Below, one piece after another: positions 41,396 through 48,908 of a DNA stretch of 64,000 nt (position 1 is its first letter; each line of letters opens with the position of its first letter). Source of the stretch: Pseudoalteromonas caenipelagi (GTDB taxonomy: Bacteria; Pseudomonadota; Gammaproteobacteria; Enterobacterales; Alteromonadaceae); the NCBI RefSeq assembly GCF_013140855.1, contig NZ_JABBPG010000001.1, positions 682,001 through 746,000 of the forward strand, written 5' to 3'. Under the pieces are notes generated by a model. The model had not been told where the DNA came from. It was given only the letters and a program-made list of their open reading frames with translations, and did not search any database. Made by a program: the position numbers and the translations under genes.

Positions 41396-41767
41396 TTATA
41401 CACTATTAAGGTTGGCCGAAAACTCAGCCAACAAACTGCGCTCAGCTTTAACGAGCCAAAACTCTGCTGAACGTTTTGAGTCAAACCCAACCAATTTTGC
41501 CGCATCAGCCAAAGTGCCTGTCATCAAATAACGAGCACGAATTGCCCTTATACACTCTGGTCTAAGTGCCGCAATGAGTTGGGTGATTAACTCGATTTCG
41601 GTTGGTACAGACATAGACTCTGCACCTGCAAATCCCCCTGTCGGTCTACCAAACGATTCACTGATAGAAGTGCTTTTAAAACCTTTACCGAATTCTCTGG
41701 CTTTCCAAAAGTTGCCCCAGCGTTTAAGTGCACTACGAACTTGCTTAATCGTTATGTGAGTCGTCAT
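41396..41767 (-). CDS. Q-like late antitermination protein (Phage_antitermQ-like)
   Basis: This 123-residue protein has an N-terminal RSALKRWGNFWKAREFGKGF with a following SISESFGRPT, and a C-terminal helix-turn-helix-like part (RYLMTGTLADAAKLVGFDSK, then AEFWLVKAERSL). This matches the layout of lambdoid Q-type antiterminators that let polymerase read through terminators in the late operon. ATG 41767 follows GGAAAG; the TTG frame to 41782 is less likely. It lies between the HTH gene and the lysozyme, as Q does in lambda. A small DNA-binding activator is the alternative. Confidence 0.65.
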   Translation of the reverse strand: MTTHITIKQVRSALKRWGNFWKAREFGKGFKSTSISESFGRPTGGFAGAESMSVPTEIELITQLIAALRPECIRAIRARYLMTGTLADAAKLVGFDSKRSAEFWLVKAERSLLAEFSANLNSV

Positions 41768-42020
41768 GATTAATCTTTCCAATTACATCTAAAATATCGA
41801 GTAAATATACGTCTTCAACTAGGCTGATAACGTCATTCCAACGGGGGTCAAACTCTCTGTTTTCCCAACGTCTGAGCGTTCGCTCTTCAATCCCATAACT
41901 GGCTGCCGATTCAGCCTGTGTAAACCCCCTCAAGCGGCGAGCGAAGCGCAGTATTTCACCACCCCTAGGGGTTTTTCTTGAGGTAAAAATTCGCGCAGAG
42001 TTAACTGGTGATTGAGTCAT
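41745..42020 (-). CDS. HTH (XRE/Cro-like) regulator
   Basis: This 91-residue protein has a central helix-turn-helix EILRFARRLRGFTQAESAAS followed by YGIEERTLRRWENREFDPRW, the XRE-type recognition helix. It is the rightmost gene of the element. AAGGAAATGCA precedes the ATG, and the gene overlaps the Q-like gene by 23 bp. It likely sets expression of the element and has no partner repressor in view. The C-terminus (DVIGKINHDDSHND) is short and acidic. Confidence 0.75.
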   Translation of the reverse strand: MTQSPVNSARIFTSRKTPRGGEILRFARRLRGFTQAESAASYGIEERTLRRWENREFDPRWNDVISLVEDVYLLDILDVIGKINHDDSHND

Positions 42021-42050
42021 TGCATTTCCTTTTAATTTCTTAATTAATTT

Positions 42051-42149
42051 ATGACTGCCGAAGACGCTTTAAAGTTTTTATGGATCGACCCAAAAACAGG
42101 TACATACGGCAAAGCTGTACAATTGAGTGATAGCCAAACTTCAACTTAA
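42051..42149 (+). CDS. Possible 32-residue micro-ORF or gene remnant
   Basis: The frame begins MTAEDALKFLWIDPKTGTYG and ends in QTSTStop. Its composition looks protein-like, and it is the only plus-strand frame at the element edge. No strong ribosome site precedes it (AATTTCTTAATTAATTT). It could be the truncated start of a phage gene left at an integration or deletion boundary, or chance. Confidence 0.3.
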   Translation: MTAEDALKFLWIDPKTGTYGKAVQLSDSQTST

Positions 42150-42330
42150 CGACTGACTTTAAATAAGCCCTTTTCCGTAAAGCTCACTTAACCAATCACG
42201 TGCTATTGGCAAAAAATCCCTAAGCGCATAAAGAGCAGACAAACCAAGCCGTTTAGCTTGATTTGGGATTATTTACAATTTCTCTAAACAATTGTTCTCA
42301 ATGTAAGCTAATATTACCGTTTTCCTGACC

Positions 42331-42358
42331 CTGAAACAGGTCAAAAATGACCTATAAT
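42331..42358 (+). promoter_or_regulatory. Probable ettA promoter with palindrome
   Basis: TATAAT at 42353-42358 is preceded by CTGAAA at 42331-42336 with a 16-bp spacer. A perfect inverted repeat, AGGTCA-AAAA-TGACCT (42338-42353), fills the spacer and touches the -10 box, as an operator would. The leader to ettA is long (about 195 bp). Confidence 0.4.
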
Positions 42359-42560
42359 TATAAAGTTATGGCTTTTCACTAGGTTAGAATGAAAGTGAGC
42401 AATAAAAGCACAACTCATACACATTTGTTAAATAATAAGGTTGTATTATAAAGTTATTAGTAAGCTCATACCTTAGTAATAGTAATTACGCTAAAACATT
42501 GCCCCATCGCTGCGCTTTCACTAAAATAACGCCAAACTAAATAATTAGAATTGGAACCTC

Positions 42561-44225
42561 ATGGCTCAATATATTTATACAATGTCGCGGGTGAGCAAAG
42601 TTGTGCCGCCTAAAAGAACCATCTTAAAAGATATCTCTCTGTGTTTTTTCCCAGGTGCCAAAATCGGTGTTCTTGGCCTAAATGGTGCGGGTAAATCTAC
42701 TTTATTACGCATCATGGCGGGTATTGATAAAGAATTTGAAGGTGAAGCGCGCCCGCAACCTGGTACCAAGATAGGCTACCTGCCACAAGAACCTGTTCTA
42801 GACGAAAGTAAAACCGTTCGTGAAACAGTTGAAGAAGCCGTTAGTGAAGTTAAAAACGCTTTAGCGCGTCTTGATGAAGTTTATGCAGAGTATGCGATGG
42901 AAGACGCTGACTTTGATGCGCTTGCAAAAGAGCAAGGTCAGTTGGAAGCGATTATTCAAGCACATGATGGTCATAATATTGATAATGTTTTAGAACGTGC
43001 TGCAGATGCTCTTCGTCTACCTGAGTGGGATGCAAAAATTGAACATTTATCAGGAGGTGAACGTCGTCGCGTTGCAATCTGTCGTTTGTTGCTTGAAAAA
43101 CCAGATATGCTGTTACTGGACGAACCAACGAACCACTTGGATGCTGAATCTGTCGCTTGGCTTGAGCGATTCTTACATGACTATGAAGGCACTGTTGTGG
43201 CAATCACCCACGACCGTTACTTCTTAGATAATGTAGCTGGTTGGATTTTAGAACTTGACCGCGGCCATGGTATTCCATGGGAAGGTAACTACTCGTCTTG
43301 GCTTGAGCAAAAAGACGCGCGTTTGAAACAAGAAGAAAAGTCAGAAAAAGCACGCCAAAAATCGATTGAGAAAGAACTTGAATGGGTTCGTTCAAATCCA
43401 AAAGGCCGTCAGGCAAAATCGAAAGCGCGTATGGCTCAATTTACCGAAATGCAGCAGTCTGACTATCAAAAACGTAATGAAACTAATGAGCTGTTTATTC
43501 CACCGGGTCCTCGTTTAGGTGACAAAGTTATTGAAGTGAATAACCTAAACAAAAGCTTTGGTGATCGCGTCCTTATCGATGACCTAAGTTTCAATGTACC
43601 AAAAGGGGCAATTGTCGGTATTATTGGTGCAAACGGTGCTGGTAAGTCTACACTTTTCAAAATGTTAAGTGGTCAAGAACAACCATCAGGCGGTGAAATT
43701 GTTATTGGTGATACTGTTGAACTCGCAACTGTTGAGCAGTTCCGTGAGAACATGGACGAAAACAATACGGTATTCCAAGAAATTTCTAACGGCCAAGACA
43801 TCCTCAAAATTGGTAACTTTGAGTTCCCAAGCCGTGCATACGTAGGCCGTTTTAACTTTAAAGGGAACGATCAGCAGAAGTTTGTTAAAGAACTTTCGGG
43901 TGGTGAGCGTAACCGTTTACATTTGGCCAAACTATTGAAAGCAGGCGGCAACGTGATCCTACTGGATGAGCCAACTAACGATCTAGACGTTGAAACGCTG
44001 CGTGCCCTAGAAAACGCTATTTTAGAGTTCCCTGGTTGTGTTATGTGTATTTCCCACGACCGTTGGTTCTTAGACCGAATTGCAACCCATATTTTAGATT
44101 ATCGTGATGAAGGTCAGGTAAACTTCTTTGATGGTAACTACACAGAATATGAAGAATGGTTGAAAAAGACTTACGGTGCTGAAGCCGCTGAGCCGAAACG
44201 TATAAAATACAAAAAAATAGGTTAA
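42561..44225 (+). CDS. ettA: EttA, energy-dependent translational throttle (ABC-F ATPase)
   Basis: This 554-residue ABC-F protein binds the ribosomal E site and couples the ADP/ATP ratio to the first peptide bond. Two ABC domains are visible: Walker A GLNGAGKST (39-47) with signature LSGGERRR, and GANGAGKST with LSGGERNRLHLAKLL. A charged linker (KARQKSIEKELEWVRSNPKG) and the arm region lie between them. Length and C-terminus match the EttA subgroup rather than Uup. GGAA lies just before the ATG. A terminator follows at 44240-44266. Confidence 0.95.
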   Translation: MAQYIYTMSRVSKVVPPKRTILKDISLCFFPGAKIGVLGLNGAGKSTLLRIMAGIDKEFEGEARPQPGTKIGYLPQEPVLDESKTVRETVEEAVSEVKNALARLDEVYAEYAMEDADFDALAKEQGQLEAIIQAHDGHNIDNVLERAADALRLPEWDAKIEHLSGGERRRVAICRLLLEKPDMLLLDEPTNHLDAESVAWLERFLHDYEGTVVAITHDRYFLDNVAGWILELDRGHGIPWEGNYSSWLEQKDARLKQEEKSEKARQKSIEKELEWVRSNPKGRQAKSKARMAQFTEMQQSDYQKRNETNELFIPPGPRLGDKVIEVNNLNKSFGDRVLIDDLSFNVPKGAIVGIIGANGAGKSTLFKMLSGQEQPSGGEIVIGDTVELATVEQFRENMDENNTVFQEISNGQDILKIGNFEFPSRAYVGRFNFKGNDQQKFVKELSGGERNRLHLAKLLKAGGNVILLDEPTNDLDVETLRALENAILEFPGCVMCISHDRWFLDRIATHILDYRDEGQVNFFDGNYTEYEEWLKKTYGAEAAEPKRIKYKKIG

Positions 44226-44239
44226 CTCATATAGCCCGC

Positions 44240-44266
44240 AAGCCTCGATAATTCGGGGCTTTTTTA
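44240..44266 (+). terminator. Rho-independent terminator of ettA
   Basis: AGCCTCG-ATAATT-CGGGGCT followed by TTTTT, 15 bp after the ettA stop. Confidence 0.85.
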
Positions 44267-44325
44267 TAGTTGGTAATGACTAAGATAAGCAACTATGCTT
44301 AACACATACCCGTTATAGAGGAACG

Positions 44326-44697
44326 ATGATGGAAGAGCGCCGACAATTTACCCGAGTGTTATTTTCAACCCCTGCGTTATTAATGACAGCCAGTGGAGAC
44401 TATAATTGTCAATTGCTTGATTTATCGCTTAAGGGTGCACTTGTTACATTGCCTAAAGGTTATGTTCCTTTAAAAGACGAATTGGCAAGTATTAAAGTTA
44501 TGCTGCCTGATAGTGATATTACCATCTCTATGGAAGTAGAAGTAAGACACATTGAACATGATCATCTTGGCTTACACTGTAGTCAAATTGATTTAGACAG
44601 CGTGACCCATTTAAAAAGATTGATTGAGCTAAACATTGGTGACGATAAAGTGCTTCACAGAGAACTCGTTCAGTTAATACATAGTTCTGAGGCTTAA
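44326..44697 (+). CDS. PilZ-domain c-di-GMP receptor protein
   Basis: This 123-residue, single-domain PilZ protein has the N-terminal RRQFTR (R5, R6, R10) and DLSLKG (32-37), the RxxxR and (D/N)xSxxG ligand motifs that bind cyclic di-GMP. The arginine and serine residues are intact. GAGGAACG precedes the ATG. Nothing in the neighbourhood names its output; a diguanylate cyclase lies 15 kb away. Confidence 0.85.
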   Translation: MMEERRQFTRVLFSTPALLMTASGDYNCQLLDLSLKGALVTLPKGYVPLKDELASIKVMLPDSDITISMEVEVRHIEHDHLGLHCSQIDLDSVTHLKRLIELNIGDDKVLHRELVQLIHSSEA

Positions 44698-44846
44698 TGC
44701 CTAGCCCCTTCTTTCATTTTTACAAAACCTGAACTTTGCTCATCCATTTTACATCATCAAAACGGATGATAAATTTTTGTCCCTCCATATTTTATTCATT
44801 TTGTTTCATTATTCTAAACGGACTAAACAGTTACCCTATTGAGAAA

Positions 44847-45275
44847 ATGGAACACCTTAACATGAAAGAGCTTAGACTACAGATTAACATAACCTTCTAC
44901 ACCCTTGTTGCATCAATAGTTTTATGCCTACTAACCGTATCAATGTTTGTAACTCATGACCATGATAACGCCTTGCTGAAAAGTGCCATGGTGCTATCTT
45001 TTATACTCATTGGTGCAATTAATGTTAATTTACTAATGGCACTATCAGGAAAACGTAAAGCCAGTTTATGTAACAACGGCCTTCATTACGTATCCGCAAT
45101 TGGACGTAAAGTGTATATCCCAGCTGAGAGTATTAGTCATATTAAAGTTAAAAAATGCTGTGGTATAAGAATAACCAAAGTGTCTACCCCTGAACGAAAT
45201 ATCTACTTTTTAAGCTTCCAATTTTCAACACTACAAGAGCTTAAACTAAAAGAATTTGGTTATTTAGCTCAGTAA
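44847..45275 (+). CDS. Two-TM membrane protein, unknown function
   Basis: In this protein of about 142 residues two hydrophobic segments (FYTLVASIVLCLLTVSMFV and SAMVLSFILIGAINVNLLMA) are followed by a cytoplasmic beta-rich part (KVYIPAESISHIKVKKCCGI), like a small PH-type domain of bacterial membrane proteins. The start is uncertain: ATG 44847 (GAGAA just upstream) or ATG 44862 (GGAA upstream). The longer frame from 44736 extends into AT-rich intergenic DNA and is rejected. Confidence 0.65.
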   Translation: MEHLNMKELRLQINITFYTLVASIVLCLLTVSMFVTHDHDNALLKSAMVLSFILIGAINVNLLMALSGKRKASLCNNGLHYVSAIGRKVYIPAESISHIKVKKCCGIRITKVSTPERNIYFLSFQFSTLQELKLKEFGYLAQ

Positions 45276-45334
45276 GTTGCACCTGCTCACTAAAGCAAAT
45301 AGGATGGAGTTTTGCTCTATTATTTGAGGCTTTT

Positions 45335-46249
45335 ATGTCACAACTTTATCCTATTGGCGAAGCAAATATCCCTTGGCAAGCCCATCACAAAAAACAGTGG
45401 CTCGAACAACAGCAGGTAAAACGCAGTTATACTGACGAAGTCGAATCGCAAATAAAAGCATTGTCAGATCAACTCGACGTTGAACAATATGGGAGGTTAG
45501 ATTATAACCCCCATCAATATTCACTTTATGCGCTGAAAAGCAAACAGTGGCAAGACCATAAACCAACCGTGCTAGTGACTGGTGGCGTGCATGGCTATGA
45601 AACCAGTGGTGTACATGGTGCGCTCGCCTTTGCAAAACATCACGCACAATATTACCAACGCTTTTTTAACGTCATCGTACTACCTTGTATCAGCCCATGG
45701 GGCTATGAAACCATCAACAGATGGAACCCCAACGCCATTGACCCTAATCGATCGTTTTATCAAGACTCCCCAGCTGAAGAGTCACGACTCGCTATGGCGT
45801 ATATTAATACCTTAGGCTGCGACATTGTCTGCCACGTTGATTTACACGAAACAACGGATACCGATAATAGTGAATTTAGACCAGCTCTTGCTGCAAGAGA
45901 CGGTAAACAAAACCATAATTGGAATATTCCAGATGGATTTTATCTAGTTGGTCATACTCAAAAACCACAACCCGCGTTTCAAAAAGCTATTATAGAAAAA
46001 GTTGCAACCGTCACCCCTATCGCCCCTGCTGATGAATCTAATCAACTGATTGGCGTGCCTGTCGAACAATTTGGCGTGATCAACTACGATGGGACAACTT
46101 TGGGTTTATGTATGGGAATGACATCAGCGCCTTACGTCACGACCACTGAAGTTTACCCTGACGGTGCATCGGCTACGCCTCAAAACTGCATCGATGGTCA
46201 AGTCGCCGCTGTTATTGGCGCGTTAGACTATATTTTAAACCTTGGCTAA
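45335..46249 (+). CDS. M14-family (carboxypeptidase/AstE-like) metallopeptidase
   Basis: This 304-residue zinc enzyme has the first zinc ligands in GGVHGYET (H86, E89), the substrate arginine in DPNRSF (R139), the third ligand in HVDLHE (H171) and a possible catalytic glutamate in TTTEVYP (E272). There is no signal peptide, so it should be cytoplasmic. The substrate (peptide or acyl-amino acid) cannot be read from sequence. It is followed by a convergent CBS gene with a hairpin between them. Confidence 0.8.
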   Translation: MSQLYPIGEANIPWQAHHKKQWLEQQQVKRSYTDEVESQIKALSDQLDVEQYGRLDYNPHQYSLYALKSKQWQDHKPTVLVTGGVHGYETSGVHGALAFAKHHAQYYQRFFNVIVLPCISPWGYETINRWNPNAIDPNRSFYQDSPAEESRLAMAYINTLGCDIVCHVDLHETTDTDNSEFRPALAARDGKQNHNWNIPDGFYLVGHTQKPQPAFQKAIIEKVATVTPIAPADESNQLIGVPVEQFGVINYDGTTLGLCMGMTSAPYVTTTEVYPDGASATPQNCIDGQVAAVIGALDYILNLG

Positions 46250-46268
46250 CTAACTTGAAGTTAACTAC

Positions 46269-46307
46269 TTGGCACAGCTTTGTTCATTGACATTAATGCT
46301 GTGCCAA
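46269..46307. terminator. Hairpin between convergent genes
   Basis: TTGGCACAGC (46269-46278) pairs perfectly with GCTGTGCCAA (46298-46307) across a 19-nt loop. There is no T tract on either side, so termination is possible but unproven. Confidence 0.45.
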
Positions 46308-46319
46308 TGACTTCGTACA

Positions 46320-46910
46320 TTATGCGAGCATTTCTTCATGCCCGTGAATAATAGCAAATATCTCTTTGAAAGAATGGGCTTTTTGAATAATGTTGACCGG
46401 AATATGTAACGCTCTGGCAATATCACTGGCTGAGATCATCCCTCGCAAACCACCATTTTTACTTACTAATAGTACATGTTGTTGCCCTATCTCTTTTAAA
46501 GTTTCCAACACGTCACCTATTTTGGCCTCTTTAACAAGACTAAAAGGAAGTGCATGCAAGTCGTTTTTACTCGTCATCACGTCTTCCACTGTAAGATCAC
46601 TGCGCGCTTGATTACGCTTTTGCGCAATACTTAATACTTTCCGTCCTGTTAAATCTCTAGAGTTAACAACTCCTAAAAAAGTATCATCATGGTCGATAAC
46701 CAGCTTAGAGCGCACATGACCATTGACCATCATGAAAAGCGCATGATCTATATCTACATCTTTGAGGATCATCTGAGGCGCACGGCGAGTAAAATCGGTG
46801 ACAACCTTTAAAGCGCTTGAATATAAGGTTAATGGCTGAGAATCGTAATGATCACATAAAGAGTATACGTTTTCTAACTTAACCGTATTCATTTTTTTAA
46901 ATTCACTCAT
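46320..46910 (-). CDS. CBS-pair domain protein
   Basis: In this 196-residue protein two CBS modules are visible: residues about 35-95 (VDIDHALFMMVNGHVRSKLV, DDTFLGVVNSRDLTGRKVL) and about 110-185 (VEDVMTSKNDLHALPFSLVK, GGLRGMISASDIARAL). CBS pairs bind adenine nucleotides and usually regulate a partner. No enzymatic domain is fused here. GAGG precedes ATG 46910. Confidence 0.8.
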   Translation of the reverse strand: MSEFKKMNTVKLENVYSLCDHYDSQPLTLYSSALKVVTDFTRRAPQMILKDVDIDHALFMMVNGHVRSKLVIDHDDTFLGVVNSRDLTGRKVLSIAQKRNQARSDLTVEDVMTSKNDLHALPFSLVKEAKIGDVLETLKEIGQQHVLLVSKNGGLRGMISASDIARALHIPVNIIQKAHSFKEIFAIIHGHEEMLA

Positions 46911-47259
46911 TGAAGCCTCTTTAATTAGACGAATAAGCTGTTTTCAAAATATGGTTCATTCTGCAATAATGCGCAAGATGGGATTACGGATATAGTTGTA
47001 ATCTTGTGTAATTGGCTAATGCCATAAAAATCTCTAGACTATTGTTGTAAAATGTAGTTTTGTTAAATCGCCCAATAATGTGTGGTATTGGTTAGGGTTA
47101 TTATTTAAATTCAGGCCAAAAAAACGACAAAACAAGAGCTTATGCTATTAACAAACACTATTTGTATCTTTAAGCATTCGCAAAGCTGCAGATAAATGGA
47201 ATAATCGTCTTAGCAATGACGCTTGATGACAACACAAAAGGTAATGTAAGGACATATAT
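46911..47259. other. 349-bp divergent spacer
   Basis: It lies between the CBS gene (minus) and the FHA gene (plus) and should carry both promoters. It is AT-rich with no gene and no clear hairpin. I cannot single out a promoter with confidence. Confidence 0.5.
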
Positions 47260-48216
47260 ATGGCTTATCTTATTGATGAACACAAACTGAGCAAAGTATA
47301 TCTAAAAAGCTATCATACGATTGGCCGTTATAAGTTCAATGTTGACACTTTGATAGACCAACCTGGAGTCTCACGTCATCACGCAATTATCGAGCTTGCC
47401 CAAGGTAAATGGCTTATCCGCGACGTTAGCACTAATGGCATTTGGATCAATGATAAAAAAATTGATAAGAATCTACCCTACCAACTATGTGAAAACGACA
47501 AACTCGATTTTGCCGCCCCAGGTCAGAATTCTTTTGTAGTCGCTAACTTAAATACACAATGCCAATTTCTGGTTTCGCAAAGCGACAACCAGCAAGTAAT
47601 TGAAATATCAGATCAACTATTGCTTCCTGATGGCGATAACCCGACCCATATTATTTATTATGATCAAATGCTCAATTATTGGTTCCTTGAAGATCTCAAT
47701 ACCAGTGATCGTCAAGCACTCATTGATGGTGGGCTCGTTAATGCCTTTAATAATCAGTGGGTTTTTTATTCGGCTGGTACTGCCGCAATGACTAAGCACC
47801 TTGAGCGTTTACCTAGCGTGAAACCATGCGGACTTTCATTCTCAGTCAGTCAAGATGAAGAGGCAACACAATTGTCTGTAAACCTTGATGGTAATACCAT
47901 TGATTTGGGTGTTCGCAGTCACCACTACTTATTGTTGCTGCTCGCTCGTTTGCGTATTCAAGATAAAGATGACGGTTTAGAGCAAGAGCAACAAGGCTGG
48001 ATTTACCGAGAAGATTTAATCAAAGCGCTAGGTGTGCAAATGAACCATATGAATATTATGGTCCACAGGGCGCGAAAACAGTTAACTGACGCTGGTGGCG
48101 AGGCCTATCCTGAGCTTGGTTATCTCATTGAGACTTCAAATGGTAAGCTGCGCCTTAACAGCCAAGATATCACGATTATCAAGGGGCACAAACTAGAGAC
48201 GCGCATGTCACTTTAA
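47260..48216 (+). CDS. FHA-domain protein with C-terminal winged helix
   Basis: This 318-residue protein has an N-terminal forkhead-associated domain (1-100) with GR at 22-23, SRHH at 38-41 and TNG at 58-60, the residues that read phosphothreonine. The C-terminal part (about 205-310) resembles an OmpR/SARP-like DNA-binding winged helix (RSHHYLLLLLARLRIQDKDD, IYREDLIKALG, NIMVHRARKQL). FHA joined to a transcription factor implies phospho-dependent regulation, but no Ser/Thr kinase gene is near. A hairpin follows the stop. Confidence 0.75.
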   Translation: MAYLIDEHKLSKVYLKSYHTIGRYKFNVDTLIDQPGVSRHHAIIELAQGKWLIRDVSTNGIWINDKKIDKNLPYQLCENDKLDFAAPGQNSFVVANLNTQCQFLVSQSDNQQVIEISDQLLLPDGDNPTHIIYYDQMLNYWFLEDLNTSDRQALIDGGLVNAFNNQWVFYSAGTAAMTKHLERLPSVKPCGLSFSVSQDEEATQLSVNLDGNTIDLGVRSHHYLLLLLARLRIQDKDDGLEQEQQGWIYREDLIKALGVQMNHMNIMVHRARKQLTDAGGEAYPELGYLIETSNGKLRLNSQDITIIKGHKLETRMSL

Positions 48217-48229
48217 GCTTCCTTTTAGA

Positions 48230-48252
48230 GGCTGAGTATTAAACACTCAGCC
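48230..48252. terminator. Bidirectional hairpin between convergent genes
   Basis: GGCTGAGT-ATTAAAC-ACTCAGCC is an 8-bp perfect stem that overlaps the stop codon of the minus-strand gene. The weak T tract (TTTGC) on the plus strand suits the FHA gene. Confidence 0.55.
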
Positions 48253-48762
48253 TTTGCGATACTCACCTGCAACAGCTATGATTTTCTGCTCCAGCGTCTT
48301 CATTAATCCGAGCATAAATAATGCTTCAACGACAACAAATAGTGGCCCAATAACTAGCCCAATTAAATCATCAACAAAAGCAGGCTTTTTCCCTTCAAAA
48401 TAATGACCAATAAACTGTAAAATCCACCCGCAAACAAAAAGCACAGCGCCTAACAAGTAAAACCAACTCTTGTCGTCTGGCCAGCCAATATAGAGCTGTT
48501 TAGCGGCCGTATACACGAGCGCAAATAATAACGACATCAGCGCACCTAATCGAAAGTCTAAACGCAAGTAATAAGCACTGCACAACAGAACCACAATCAG
48601 GGTTGGCGTTAATACCATAGAATTTAATTGGGATATTGGAATATAAAGGAGTAGACCGATGGCAATGACGATTAAAGGGATCCCCACAAAGTGCGTTGCT
48701 ATGTTACGCCTATCTCTGTGGTACTTTGCATAGTTTATTAGTTTTTGTTCCAACATAGTCAT
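48247..48762 (-). CDS. Mpo1-like (DUF962) membrane protein
   Basis: This 171-residue protein has the family motif YAKYHRDRRNIATHFVGIPL at the N-terminus and ILQFIGHYFEGKKPAFVDDL in the C-terminal half, with hydrophobic membrane segments between. The conserved histidines are those proposed as iron ligands in yeast Mpo1, an enzyme that shortens 2-hydroxy fatty acids; the role in bacteria is less clear. ATG 48762 or 48756 is possible; a TTG at 48765 extends by one codon. Confidence 0.8.
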   Translation of the reverse strand: MTMLEQKLINYAKYHRDRRNIATHFVGIPLIVIAIGLLLYIPISQLNSMVLTPTLIVVLLCSAYYLRLDFRLGALMSLLFALVYTAAKQLYIGWPDDKSWFYLLGAVLFVCGWILQFIGHYFEGKKPAFVDDLIGLVIGPLFVVVEALFMLGLMKTLEQKIIAVAGEYRKG

Positions 48763-48908
48763 CAATACACACCAAAATTAAAGTAATTACTTTATTTAGT
48801 TAAACCATATCGCTCAATTTTTGTCAATTTTGTCCTTTATCTAAAACATTAGCATCCGCTGCTACGCTGAGTTAGGCTAACCGCAAAATAATAATCTGGG
48901 TAACATAC

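Larger units (their letters stand above)
42021..42560. promoter_or_regulatory. 540-bp junction between the phage element and chromosome
   Basis: The segment separates the element's first gene (minus) from ettA (plus). It holds a 32-codon plus-strand frame at 42051-42149 (listed separately), the probable ettA promoter (42331-42358) and AT-rich DNA on both sides. I see no tRNA, integrase or clear direct repeat, so the element boundary and attachment site cannot be placed. Confidence 0.5.

Noticed and set aside
41396..41767. Small terminase subunit
   Set aside because: Size and HTH-like region would fit, but the RWG...W...GF...S.SI layout and position before the lysozyme fit a Q-type antiterminator better, and no large terminase follows.
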